Shown here in pieces: positions 45,032-56,030 of a DNA stretch of 64,000 nucleotides. The stretch lies in NCBI GenBank assembly GCA_910890315.1, contig CAJVGD010000050.1:62001-126000 (forward strand). Reading direction: 5' to 3'. The position numbers and the translations under genes are program-made. Numbering within the stretch: position 1 is the first letter of the stretch; each line of letters begins with the position of its first letter. The DNA is from Serendipita indica DSM 11827. Taxonomy: Eukaryota; Basidiomycota; Agaricomycetes; Sebacinales; Serendipitaceae. A model generated the notes under the pieces. It searched no databases, was not told the DNA's origin, and saw only the letters and a list, made by a program, of their open reading frames with translations.

Positions 45032-47276
45032 TCAATTCGTCAAACTCGACGTGGCATTCGCAGAAGATGCAGGCTCCCTGCGCTCTGCAAGAACTCGATT
45101 TACCACTTCTTCCTCGCGGACCAACCACGCTCCAAACGCGGGTGTGCGCAACCAGCGCTGGTAAAACTCGCGACGTCTGCTCGAAGACTTGAATGGGAGC
45201 GGAGAGCCGTTCTTTTCGAGCGAAGCCATCATGTCCACCGTACTAAACGGTGCTAGTCTCTCCGTGCTCTCCGCCCTCGCTCTTTGGCGTTGAGCGTTGG
45301 CTTGGAATGTAGACGCGGGGCTGGAATTGCCGGTAATGGAGAGAGTGGATGCCGAAGGCTGAATCGGCATGAGTGTTGTTAGGTATCGGTTCAGTGGGAC
45401 CAAGAGCGCCCTCGCGCGCGCTGCAAAATGTTGTCGAAGTAGATTCGACACGCTCAGACGTTCATGCGAACTCGAACTGCCTGTCCTGCTGGTACTATTG
45501 GTAGCTGCCTTGTGCATTGCGGTTTCGAGTTGCTTGAGCAAGACGCGGTCCTTTGAGATGTACCGTCGATGGGTCGTCTTGAATCCTGGTGTTGGACCAG
45601 GTGATGGCGTCGTTTTCCTGTTTGGGTGTTGAGCGTGGAATGCGCTATAGGACCAGGACGCACGATGGAGTCAGGCTGACAATGTGTGGCCAGTGCTTGC
45701 ACTCTTCGTATAGAAACGGGTTCGTGGTTCCAATCATGATTCCAGCCACAGGTGCATTCTTGTTCATGAACCGTTTGTGGTCAGGATCGTGAATCGTAAA
45801 GTAGGGTCGAAAATCGCCTGCCATTGGCAACTATGACCCGAAAAGTGAATCCAATGCAAATAGCATGTTCGAGGGTAAATAAGGTTGAGTGACATAGTCG
45901 TTCGTTAGCTTATGCCGTAGACGAACGTTTCAGGGAACAACATAGGTTATGGGCAACGGGTTTGCGGTACGGAATAGGTGACTGTACTTACCGGTCTGAC
46001 CCAGTCCCTGAGCCACCAGATAGCCGCGCTTGCAATGGCTGGTGATGGTGCGTACAGGAAGATAGGTTCGGCAAGCACGATGCACTCCCATAGGGACCAA
46101 AGGGATGGGAGGATGGCTTGGAAGATTTCCACCGCAGCATATTCAAGTGGTGGATGCGAAGCGAGTATCTGCATACCCTTGTGAAGGCTGCGCGAGAGTT
46201 TGCGGACACGTGACGTACATGCAGGTGTGGGTCAAAGGCCTCTCCAAATGAAGCCGTCTCGGTCAGTTGTTGCTGATCAATGCTTTTGGGTATCTCCACG
46301 TGTAGGATGGAGCCAAGGAATCCTAGTTCAAGCGTAGCGCCGGCTTGCAGTGCAGGCCTGATGGACATGAGCATGGGCGCATAAGCACAAGGATGCGTAC
46401 CAAGATGAGATTCCATGAATGGCCGTCTCCAGCATCTCGTTTCCATGTTTCTGGAACATGGGAATTGCAGTGGCGATTGCCGCAGAGAAAAGTGCTGGGA
46501 ATTGGTGCCGAGTGAGAAATATGATGGATCGCTAGGACAAAGATCAGACTTTTGTCATCGAAGTCTCTCCAGACCTCACCTGAGAGTAGCCGCGCTTCGA
46601 CGTCTTGTCCTTTTGTTGTAGAAAAGCGCTGTATCCATACAAGAACCCGTCGTCTTGCTTGTACTTCAATGTCTCTTCGACATCATCCGGAATTGATAGG
46701 CGCCTGGCATAGTCCGAACGTATGCGGAAAGAGTGGATATGAATGCTTGTTGCTCCGTGGGACGTATCAGGGAAGGCGGAAAATGCGCTATAATCGATGA
46801 TGGATAAGAAGGTGGTCAAGAGCTTCAAGCACAGACACCTACTGACATGTTCTCGCATTCTTGCGGGTTTAGTTCAACCGCCGGATGGATGGATTCGACT
46901 TTGGGGCCGTAGTCAACGTCAAAATAGGCTACAGAAACAATTTAGATATGCCTAAATCATTCCTCATGACATATAACGTACCAACGACAATGCAGAGCAT
47001 CCATTGACGGAATTGCTGCAACTTGTCCCGGTTCAACACGACCACCGACTCAGCTTTGGACATATCCTTTGGTAAAGTGTTTGACCTATTCAGAGAAGCT
47101 CGTTTATTCGTAACTGCCTCATGTCTGGAAGCGTCAGAGGATTCCGTCGGAGCCGTCATCTCAACAAGATTTGGCGACGAGGACACGAGGTTCGACGAAA
47201 CCTCTTCTTGCTTCAACGTCGAGAAAGAGCTGGTTGAAGAACTTGGTGGGCCATTTTCCAGGGTCGTGCCAGACAT
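45032..47276 (-). CDS. DENN-domain protein, DENND6-like Rab exchange factor
   Basis: In animals DENND6 proteins activate Rab GTPases such as Rab14 on endosomes. The start at 47276 gives MSGTTLENGPPSSSTSSFST with a disordered leader. The uDENN part follows: DKLQQFRQWMLCIVVVDFDV then DYGPKVESIHPAVELNPQEC. Next are FAFSAFPDTSH-like sequence and SFRIRSD, and FLYGYSAFLQQKDKTSKRGY with SQRSIIFLTRHQFPALFSA. The cDENN part has LEYAAVEIFQAILPSLWSLW, LAEPIFLYAPSPAIASAAIW, and FRPYFTIHDPDHKRF with FLYEECKHWPHIVSL. The C-terminal part has HRRYISKDRVLLKQLE and REFYQRWLRTPAFGAWLVRE. It ends SSLTN. About nine short introns. Its start codon and 5' flank are duplicated at about 50095-50395. Confidence 0.85.
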
Positions 47277-47791
47277 ACAATCTATGTGGTCGGCGTCAAG
47301 TCAAACTCAATTACGCGGGGGGATGTGTCGAACAAAGGTGACTCGGAGAACATTTGTTCGGTTATTCGCCGAATGTAGAACTTGAGCGAGTAGATGACCT
47401 CGGAAGCAAATAAAATCCCATTTCGTGTCAATCTGACTCTTCCGCTTGAAGTTCCGCTCCAAACGTTTTCCGCGAAGAGACCAATAGTCCCCTCTTGAGG
47501 TTAAATCCTAATCTCTGACTTGATAGAAAACGGAGACTTGTCTTTATGCGTCACGCGCGTATGATCACTCACTAAGTGCATATTAATTGATTAAAGGTGG
47601 GTCAAACATTGGACATACATTTAACAGAATCGTGTATGCATTGAAAACATCATCGTACTTTGTTCCCAAGGCCTTTCAATTGTGAACAAGACTGTCCATG
47701 GTCCCCCCCTTTCTCGTGTATAAGCTTGCGGAGTACCTTATCAAAGTTGCTCAGATCGATTATTCAATGGACTTTGACATACCATTCTGGA
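47277..47791. repeat. DENND6 5' flank, duplicated at about 50095-50620
   Basis: This interval holds the divergent DENND6 promoter and the 3' flank of family copy B. Bases 47267-47440 resemble 50095-50275 (both contain ATCTATGTGGTCG near their start and CCTCGGAAGC about 130 bases later). Weaker similarity continues through TAATCTCYGACT to about 47550/50395. The last 60 bases before copy B's stop resemble the flanks before copies C and D. Confidence 0.65.
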
Positions 47792-49540
47792 TTATTTTTC
47801 TCTGGACTTTGGCGTGTCAGTTTCAAAATCCCATTTCCGATTGACAGTATCCACAATAGCATCCGGATACTATAATCTATTGAGTATAGAAATGAATATA
47901 GCAAGTAGACTCACCGAGCACAATGTGAGCCAATATGGGGCAACATTGCCTATGGCGTTCTTGAGCAGTTCTTTGCGCCTGGCTAATCCGAGAGGTTCCC
48001 AAACCGGTTCATCCGGCACCATAATAGCAACCAAATCACGCCTAGAGATGATCCCTATATTAGGTTTCAGCCTTTGTTTCACTCGTTGCAATGGATTCCT
48101 GTGCATACACTCGCTTTTGAAGCTCATGGACCTGCGTGCATGAACTTGAATGAGTTGTTTGACCTCTTGTGAATTTAGGGGAAGCACTGGGCCATATTGC
48201 GCAACTTCAAACTGAAACTAAATCAGTATCATTTTCATGTGTCAGCTAGAAAATGGAAGGGCGCACCAGGGTAATATACTCAAGCAACAGACCTCCAAGA
48301 TCGTCTGTCTGCTCGGCCTTCAGCAGGGCCACAGCTGGTACAGCATGATAGAACGGCAGCTGGAACCTCAGTTAATTTTTGTGACGGGAATTTTAGAATC
48401 CTACATTCTGAGGGAAATCGACAGGAAGAGTCCCTATGCCAAAATACAGAGGTGAAGGTTTCCCATTGAAGAACCAGTTGTAGTAGTCCACCGAAACGAG
48501 TGCATGGCTGTTCATTTCTCGATCCATCTTCTCTTGTATTGATCCGCGATCCTTTGATGGGAGTAAACCGAATACTCTGTCGAGCGCACGAGAATATATC
48601 CGACTACATGTCGATGCACAATCGCTAAATTCATGAGACTGCGCCATGTGATGTATAATCCACGAACACAGTGCCATTTATTGTGTTGATCATAGTTGCT
48701 TTCGTGTTCTCCAGTGCCGAATGGTGTGGTTCCATCAATGGCTGAACAAAACTCAGATAGAATTAGAGTTGAAGAGTAACCTATCTGTAGTTTTATTTTG
48801 TACCATTCCTGAAGACTTCTCGCACATTCGTGCTGATTGCATACACTCAGGCGGTATTCGAGTTCTTGATATCTGGCTATGGTTGTCATATCTGTATGAC
48901 TGGCCAACGCTCACCCGCCAATGGCATTCTCACTTCTCAGGGCAACCAGGGCACTCGCTTCCACCACTCTCGTAGCTCGTTCGTTGATGCCAATAATTTT
49001 GTATATTTGTCTTCGTGTGTCGTGTGTGCATCGCGAAGCGCCTGTGCGAGATCAGAGCCGAATGAAAGCTCCCGAACTATCCTTGAATCGCAATTATCAA
49101 TGTTTGGATTGTCTGACCTTCGCCTCTAACGATGTGTGCTCGGCCAGGTTCGGATTAAGATTTGAGCGAGTCTCGATTTCTACACAAATGAATCGGGAGA
49201 CTCATAGAGTAGGCTAGCTACTGCACCTTCTTCGAATGCAAAAATGAGTACGTTGGAGTATTCCCTACTTTCTTTCTCGGAATGTGGCTTGTGCTTTTCG
49301 ACCAGCGTACGTAGCTCATCAACGCTTTATTTCTGCTCAGTAGAGAAATTTAATACATTATCGATGCACAAATCTTGTTCCAGTCTTGCTCTGGACGTTT
49401 GAGGATCAGTTTCTATGTGGATAATCCCGATAGAGCTAGGCATACCGCCCGCGCATCAGCTCGTGTACGAGTGCTAGATCTGCATCTTGAGCCCTCAAAA
49501 GCTCAGCTGTGCTTCCAATTTCAGGCCAACGGCTACTCAT
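47792..49540 (-). CDS. Unrecognised multi-exon family, copy B (possibly decayed)
   Basis: Tandem member of the four-copy family; product not recognised. It starts MSSRWPEIGSTAELLRAQDA, followed by exons with RARLEQDF, VDELRTLVEKHKPHSEKESR and, after another intron, DAHTTHEDKYTKLLASTNEL. Next are ELEYRLSVCNQHECARSLQE with WYKIKLQ, MEPHHSALENTKATMINTIN, and DRGSIQEKMDREMNSHALVS with VDYYNWFFNGKPSPLYFGIG. The C-terminal exon has EVAQYGPVLPLNSQEVKQLI, ISRRDLVAIMVPDEPVWEPL and RRKELLKNAIG. The last exon ends NRKWDFETDTPKSREK. In the exon after ELREWWKRVPWL the frame meets a TGA before EVRMPLA, so this copy may be non-functional. Coordinates of start and stop match the other copies well; exon borders are inferred by comparing the four. 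Confidence 0.6.
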
Positions 49541-50621
49541 GGTCGTGGTAGTGGTTCAAGCTGCTTAGTGCCGCCCAACTGCTAGCCTTGTACCGCCGCT
49601 CCTGTGAGAGCGCACGTGGCGAGAGATGGACAGTAATGTGATTCGGAATGCTTGAAAGATGAGATTGTATACATATCAAGGCCAAGTATGCAGGCAGGTG
49701 AGAGCGACGGGCACAACACGGAGAGTAAACTAAGAGTATCAGTACAGACTATATCGATACTACTACGTTACTTCGCAACCTCAATGCTCGGTCAAAGGTC
49801 AAACTCAGCACCCGCCTCTCAGAGAACACGGCTTCATCGAGATCCAACCGACTCGGAAGCGAAACGGCCTCTTATTTAGACAGCTTTCGAGAGTAAGTAA
49901 CTGCTACAAACGTTTCCCGGGTCTAGACTAGTCATAGGTAAAGCGCAACCCATAATCTGTTGATATTCATCGGCAGTCTTTTGACGGCACCGAGATGGCC
50001 TGGCCGGCGCCTGCCAGTCCCCTTTTAGCCTGAACACGATAGATTCCCTCGACTCGTCAACTCCTTTCGACTCTATCACATCATCTCATTGCACAGACAT
50101 AAAATCTATGTGGTCGACGTCAAGGTCAAACTTTATGCGTGTCAATAAAGTACCTCGAATATCTTAAACATACGTTGTAGGAGAACATTGCTTGGCTCCT
50201 CATCGAACATAGAACTTAAGCGAATAGGTTGAAATGCCCTCGGAAGCGAATAAAACGGGCTATTCGGTTTCATTGCGACAGTTGGACTTGCCGCACTTCA
50301 CTTTTCGTGAACATTGTATGTGATATTTTCGTGTAAATCGTAATCTCCGACTCTCTACAGAAATAGATGCCCTGTCTTTAACGCGGAGTTGGTTGAGAGG
50401 TGGGAGGATAAGCATATTTGGAGACAGAGTGAGTTCCGTATTCTTGTGTTATGATTATCGTATTTGGCTCCAGACGATCCTTGTCACTATGGAAAGCACG
50501 GCCCTTGATCAGGCATTATTACTCCATAGCGTCCTATAATTTCAATCTGGCCCCAGCTTGCGAAACATCTTGTCAATCATTTAAGTCGACCCTACGACCG
50601 AATTCAAGGTTTCTGTTTGAA
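49541..50621. repeat. Duplicated intergenic block between copies B and C
   Basis: About 1,080 bases. The first part (49541-49760) resembles the 5' flank of copy C (52319-52490). The middle (49945-50095) resembles 52573-52720, just upstream of the F-box gene, but no F-box gene follows here. The rest (50095-50395) resembles the DENND6 5' flank at 47267-47550, and the end resembles the 3' flanks of copies B and D. No intact gene is visible. Confidence 0.65.
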
Positions 50622-52318
50622 TCATTTTTCTCTGGACTTTGGCTTGTCCGTGTCAAAGTCCCATTTCCGCAAGACAGCTTCCACAATTTTTTCCGAATCC
50701 TGTTAACGCATCTAGTGTTGAAAAATCTAGCAAGCATACTCACGCGACGAAATGTGAGCCACCATGGGTCAATTTTGCCGATTGCCATCCTGAGCAATTC
50801 TTTGCGCCGCGCTGATCCTAGAGGTTCCCAGACGGGTTCATCCGGTACCAAAAGGGCACTTAAGTCACGCCGAGAGATGTTCCCTATATCGGGTTTCAGC
50901 CTTCGCGTCACTTGTTTGGATACCAAGCCGGCAGAGTTGAGCCGCTCAAACTCTCGTGAGTTTAGGGGAAGCAGTGGGCAGTACTGCGCAAGTTCAAACT
51001 GAAGAGGTATTATCATTGTTGTCGGCTAAAAACGAAGAGGCACACCAGATTAACGTCACTAGGGTAAAGAGTGTTGAGGATATCCCTCTGCTCGGCCAGC
51101 TGTACGGAGTGTCGCGAAGTCTCCCAATAAACCTTTTCAAGGTTGGTCAATCAGCCGCTTCGCTTGACCAAACGCACAGGAACACGAGAGGAATCGAGGG
51201 GAAGAATACCGATGCCAAAGTGCAAAGGCGAGGGTTCTCCATCGAAGAACCAGTTGTAGTAGGGTACTGGAACGAGTGCTTGACTGGCTGATTCTAAATC
51301 CTTGCTTGCCTCGACTAAAATGCGATGGTTCGACGGACTTAAATTGTCTGCGCTGCTACTTGCATTGAATATATCTGGTTGCATGTCCATGCACGTTTTC
51401 TAGAATTCATCAGGGTGAGTCGTAAAAAGGAGGAGCTACAAACATGATGTCGTTTATTCTGGTGGCCATGATTGCTTTTGTGTTCTCCAGGGCCGAATGG
51501 TGAGATTCTATCATCAGCTGAACAGAACTCAGAACTAGAGTTGAAGAGATGCCGTGGATAAAATACCAGAAGCTTGGTTCTATACCACTCGTTAAGGCTA
51601 CTTGCACATTTGCGCTGCTCGTGCACGCTTAGGCGGTATTCGAGTTCTCCATGTCTGAGTATGATTGTCATATCTATGTGGCTGGTTAATACTTACCTGC
51701 TAATGGCATTCGCACATCCCAGGGTGACGACGGTCGTCGCTCGAACCAGTCTGTTAGTTCGTCCCTTGAAGCCAATAAGCTTGTATATTTGCCTTCGTGT
51801 GTCATTTGTGCAGCAAGAAGCGCCTGTGCGAGTTGAGAACCGAGTGAAAGCTCCTGAATTGTCCTTGAATTGTGATTCCGGTTGATTGGATCTTCTGACC
51901 TTCGCCCCTAACGATGCGTGCTCAGCTAGGTTCGGATTGAGATCCGAGCGAGCCTCAATTTCTAGATAGATGAATCAGGAACTTCACAGAGCAGGTGTCT
52001 ACCCCACCTTGTTCGAATGCACTGAGAAGTACGTTTGAATATTCCCTGCTCTCTTCCTTCGAATGTGGCTTGTGCTTTTCAACCAGCGCGCGCAGCCCAT
52101 CAACGCTTTATCTCTATTTAATAGAGGAATTTTGTATATCGCCGACGCACAACTCTTGTTCCAATCTTGCCCTTGACGTTTGCTCATTAGTTTCAATGTC
52201 GGTTCCGATAGCACTAGGCGTACCGCTCGCGCATGAGCTCATGTACGAGTGCTAGATCTGCATCTTGAGTCCTCAGAAGCTCTACAGTGCTTCCAATTTC
52301 AGGCCAACGGCTGCTCAT
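50622..52318 (-). CDS. Unrecognised multi-exon family, copy C
   Basis: Tandem member of the same family. It starts MSSRWPEIGSTVELLRTQDA, then ARLEQEF and VDGLRALVEKHKPHSKEESR-like sequence. Later exons encode ALLAAQMTHEGKYTSLLASR with DELTDWFERRPSSPWDVRMP, ELEYRLSVHEQRKCASSLNE with WYRTKLL, and ESHHSALENTKAIMATRIND. These are followed by LVPVPYYNWFFDGEPSPLHF and FGIGILPLDSS. The C-terminal exon has FELAQYCPLLPLNSREFERL, ISRRDLSALLVPDEPVWEPL and RRKELLRMAIGKIDPWWLTF, and the last exon ends RKWDFDTDKPKSREK. The acceptor before ELEYRLSV gives an awkward phase by eye, so integrity is not certain. About nine short introns. It is divergent from the F-box gene at 52719. Confidence 0.6.
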
Positions 52319-52718
52319 GATCGTGGTAGAGGTTCAAGTTACTTGCCGGTGGGCCAGCTGCCAGCCCTCCACCGCCGCTCCTGCGAAAGCGCATGTGATG
52401 AGGGATGGGCACTAAAGTGATTCATAATGCTTGAGAGATGAGATTGTGTACATATTGAGCCTAACTATGCAGGCAGGTGAGAGCTATACCCTATTCAGGC
52501 GGCTTCCGACGGGGAAGTAACTGCACCAAGCATTTTCCGCATCGAGACTAGTCATAGGTAAAGTATCTTTGGCGCAACTCATAATCTATTGATATTCATC
52601 GGCAGTCGTTTGACGGCACCGAGATGGCTTGGCCAGCGCTTGCCAGTCGGCTTTTAGCCCGGGCACGATAGATTCCCTCGACTCGTCAACTCCTTTCGAC
52701 TCCACCAGTATCATCTGA
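52319..52718. promoter_or_regulatory. Shared divergent promoter region, copy C / F-box gene
   Basis: A 400-base region between the head-to-head starts of copy C and the F-box gene. It contains a block near 52425-52462 (AATGCTTGAGAGATGAGATT) also found upstream of copies B and D at about the same distance from the start. Bases 52573-52718 are repeated at 49945-50095. Confidence 0.5.
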
Positions 52719-54131
52719 TTGCAAATGCGCAGAAAAACAAAGCCAAATAAGCAAACGGTGCGCGACACCGGCACTCTCATCTTTTCCCTCCCCTCCGAAC
52801 TTTTGATCGACATATTTCGCCTCGCATGCACCGACGACCGGACTAGACTTGCTCGGGGACATCCACAGGCCAATATAGCCATCTCCATGACTTGTTCTAC
52901 ATTCCGAGCCATCATACTCGAACTTCCCGACGCGTGGACGACGATTGACTTTCATCTCTACTGGCCACTTCGCGTACTCGTCTCCTATGTGACAAAGGTC
53001 CTCAAATGGTGTCGTGACCTCCCTCTCAATATCATCGTACGAGACGGCTGGCGGAACATGACGGCTCCCTGGCAGGACCTGGCAAGCCTCTTCCAGAGAC
53101 TGTTTGCAAAGGTCTCCAAGGTCGATACCATCTCATTCTACATTTCTAGATACGACTTTGATCCTCTACCTGAACAATGGACAGACTGCCTTCCATCTCC
53201 CCCTCGACGCCTCGAAATTCACCACGCTGTGGAATTCGACACTCGACCGAAGCAACAGCGGCCGTCTCAAGCCCCAAAAGACGAAACTCAGCCTCTCAGG
53301 TGCTCGATGATGGACAGCGACTACATCTCGCTCATCGAGGAAATCGAGTTGGTCGACACAATTATCTACCTCGACTATGAACTGCAAGCGCCCTTGCCTT
53401 GGAAATCCTTTACGCAAAGCCGACGAGCCGGGCAGATGTGCACATCAGCTACTATGCATGGCGATTACGTCTTTCGTATGTGTCCAGACATACATACCAT
53501 TGTCCTTCAAGGCGGAGTCTTCAGACACTCGCTGAATAATCCTCGTATGCCCAAGACACGCTACATTCCTCCAGTTCATACACTCGAATTCCACGACCAT
53601 CACGGCTTTGCAAGTTTTATGAAGAAGTATCCAAAGATTCACTTTCCTCAACTCGTCAAGCTTACATTGGGAACGTACGATCCTCTCCTGCTTTCCCAGC
53701 TCCTTGCACTCCATCCAACGATCCTCGACCTTAGCCTGGGCGCCGTCAGAGGTGCAGAGGTCTGGAAAGCAGCGTGTCCTCAAGTCACCAAACTCTCCAT
53801 TCCAGCCGCCGGCCTCCAAGTTCTTCGCGGTTCATCCTCTCATGGAGCATCGGCAATCGTCTTCCCAGAGCTGATGAATCTGCACATGGACTGCACTGAT
53901 TACTCGCTCTGTGTCGACGAGTTTGAGGAGCTCGTCGAGACTATGATCATGGAAGAAGGCGTAGTCTGTTCGCGAAAGCAACCAACCTCGCTCTCATTCC
54001 GTATCCCAGCCGATGAGCGTGAGAGGAGATGTAGAGAAGCGTCTGCTTGGACTCGCAGCTGGTATGCGAAGCATGCGGTAATTCACTGGAACGGTGATTT
54101 GTGCTATGTATCCTGGCCAGATGTCCTATGA
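52719..54131 (+). CDS. F-box protein, type 1
   Basis: Uninterrupted gene of 470 codons starting MQMRRKTKPNKQTVRDTGTL. The F-box SLPSELLIDIFRLACTDDRT is followed by IAISMTCSTFRAIILELPDA and WTTIDFHLYWPLRVLVSYV. The variable part holds FYISRYDFDPLPEQWTDCLP, DYISLIEEIELVDTIIYLDY, PTILDLSLGAVRGAEVW and VTKLSIPAAGLQVLR. The end is WNGDLCYVSWPDVL. It is a clear paralogue of the genes at 29213 and 34682, now in a different island and on the other strand. Predicted SCF adaptor; substrate unknown. It lies between family copies C and D, and interrupts what would otherwise be a regular tandem array. Confidence 0.8.
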   Translation: MQMRRKTKPNKQTVRDTGTLIFSLPSELLIDIFRLACTDDRTRLARGHPQANIAISMTCSTFRAIILELPDAWTTIDFHLYWPLRVLVSYVTKVLKWCRDLPLNIIVRDGWRNMTAPWQDLASLFQRLFAKVSKVDTISFYISRYDFDPLPEQWTDCLPSPPRRLEIHHAVEFDTRPKQQRPSQAPKDETQPLRCSMMDSDYISLIEEIELVDTIIYLDYELQAPLPWKSFTQSRRAGQMCTSATMHGDYVFRMCPDIHTIVLQGGVFRHSLNNPRMPKTRYIPPVHTLEFHDHHGFASFMKKYPKIHFPQLVKLTLGTYDPLLLSQLLALHPTILDLSLGAVRGAEVWKAACPQVTKLSIPAAGLQVLRGSSSHGASAIVFPELMNLHMDCTDYSLCVDEFEELVETMIMEEGVVCSRKQPTSLSFRIPADERERRCREASAWTRSWYAKHAVIHWNGDLCYVSWPDVL

Positions 54132-54323
54132 AACCCTCTGGGTCCGCTTTCATTGTACTGCCGATGTGTATTGAAATTTTTGTTCATATTTAGGTGCCAT
54201 ATAGCCTGTATTTAATGTGAACAAGCCTAATTTTGATCAAGCATTACTCCAGCTTTATTCCTTGGGTTTATTTTGTCAAACCTCGATTATTCGACGGAGT
54301 CCACATGTCGTTCTGGATTAGTT

Positions 54324-56030
54324 TTAATTGGGCATTGGCTTGTCTGTTTCAAAGTCCCATTTCCGACCCATGGCATCCACAATGAAATCCGAATTCTAGT
54401 GAGGCATCTAGTACTGAAATGAATTTAGCGGGTAGACTCACCTTTCGAAATGTGAGCCACTCTGGGAGAACGTTGCCGATGGCCATCTTGATCAATCCTT
54501 TGCGCGCAACTGATCCGAAAGGTTCCCAGACCAATTTATCCGGCGCCATAAGAGCAACCAAACTACGCCGAGATATGCTTTCTATATTAAGTCTTAGTTT
54601 TTGTCTCGCTTGCTGTGATAGATACCAACTGGAAAACTTTACTCGTTCAAACTCTTGTGAGTTTAGGGGAAGCAATGGACCGTATTGCGCGAGTTCAAAC
54701 TGGATAAGTATCATCTTCATTCGTCAGCTAAAAAGGAAAGGACATACCAGAGTGATATAGTCGGAATCCATGCGTCCAAGTTCATTTGTCTGCTCGGCCT
54801 CTAGCAGTGACACTGCCGGGACCCTAGAAATGAACTGCTACGGGGAGGTGAGTAAACTTGTGTGGGAGGAATTGTTCAAGCGTACAATAATCTGTGTAGA
54901 AAAATTGAGGGGAAGAACACTGATACCAAAGTGCAAAGGCGAGGGTTTCCCCACATTGAAGAACGAGTTGTAGTAGTCCACTGGAACGAGAGCCCGGCTG
55001 GCTGCTTCTAGATCCATCTTCTCTTGGATCAATGCGCGATGCCGTAACGGAAGTAAACTGGATGCTTTGTCAAGCCCATGGGAGTATATCCGACTACACG
55101 TCGATGCACAATCGCTATGATTGATGAAACTATGTCATGAGAAGGATCATTAACAAACATGATTGCGTTTATTGTGTTGATCATAGTTGTTTTCGTGTTC
55201 TCCAGAGCCGAATGGTGTGATTCCATCAGCGGCTGAACAGAGTTCAGATAGAACTAGAGTTGGAGTCGCTGAGGTTAACATGCCTGTAGTTTGGTTTCGT
55301 ACCACTCCTGAAGGTTCCTCGCACATGTGCGCTGATTGTGTACGCTCAGGCGGTATTCGAGTTCTTGATGTCTGGCTGTGGTTGTCATATCTGTATGACT
55401 GGCTGGTACTTACCCGATAATGGCATTCGCACCTCCCAAGGCTCTTGCGGCTTTCGCATTACCCACTCTTTTAGTTCATCCGTTGAAGCCAACAGCTTTG
55501 TATATTTGTCTTCATGTGTCGTGTGGGCATCAAGAAGCGCCTTTGCGGGTCCAGGCAAGTCTGGCGTAGTCTATATCGTCCTTGAGTCGTATGGTTTGCT
55601 CATTGAGCCATCTCACTTCTAACGACGTGTACTCAGGTATCTTCGGATTCAGATCCGAGCGAGCCTCGATTTCTAAATGAATGCGTGACGTGGCTTCATA
55701 TTCAAAGTAGCTCTCTTACCTTGTTCGAATGCAGCGATGATCACCTGTGAATACTCTATGTTTTCTTCCTCAGGCTGTAGCTTGTGCTTTTCGACTAATG
55801 CGCGTAGCCCATCAACGCTTTATCCCTGTTCATTAGATGGATCCCATGTACTGCTATTTACGTACAACTCTTGCTCCAGTCTCGCACTGGGTACTCGCCT
55901 GTCAACTCGTACAGATCCAATAGGGCCAGGCTTACCGCTCGCGCATGAGCTCTTGAGCGAGTGCCAGATCTGCGTCTTGAGCCCTCATAAGCTCTACTGT
56001 GCTTCCAATTTCTGGCCAACGGGTATTCAT
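54324..56030 (-). CDS. Unrecognised multi-exon family, copy D (best preserved)
   Basis: The least disturbed member by hand splicing. Exon 1: MNTRWPEIGSTVELMRAQDA with LALAQELMRER. A tiny exon gives ARLEQEF. Exon 3: VDGLRALVEKHKLQPEEENI with EYSQVIIAAFEQ. Exon 4: EIEARSDLNPKIPEYTSLE. Exon 5: ALLDAHTTHEDKYTKLLAST with DELKEWV and EVRMPLS. Exon 6: ARHQELEYRLSVHNQRTCAR with LQEWYETKLQ. Exon 7: PLMESHHSALENTKTTMINT. Exon 8: CASTCSRIYSHGLDKASSLL then LVPVDYYNSFFN. Exon 9: SLLEAEQTNELGRMDSDYIT then FELAQYGPLLPLNSQEFERV, ISRRSLVALMAPDKLVWEPF and AIGNVLPEWLTFRK. The last exon gives NSDFIVDAMGRKWDFETDKP and MPN. Total about 400 residues, mostly helical, charged, with no signal peptide or membrane segment. 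One donor (after EWYETKLQ) reads GCATGT, a GC rather than GT donor. Function unknown. Confidence 0.65.

Noticed and set aside
47792-56030. The four-copy family as a transposable element
   Set aside because: Copies have many introns at shared positions, no reverse transcriptase, integrase or DDE core, and no terminal repeats; three of the four arose by tandem unit duplication including host flank.
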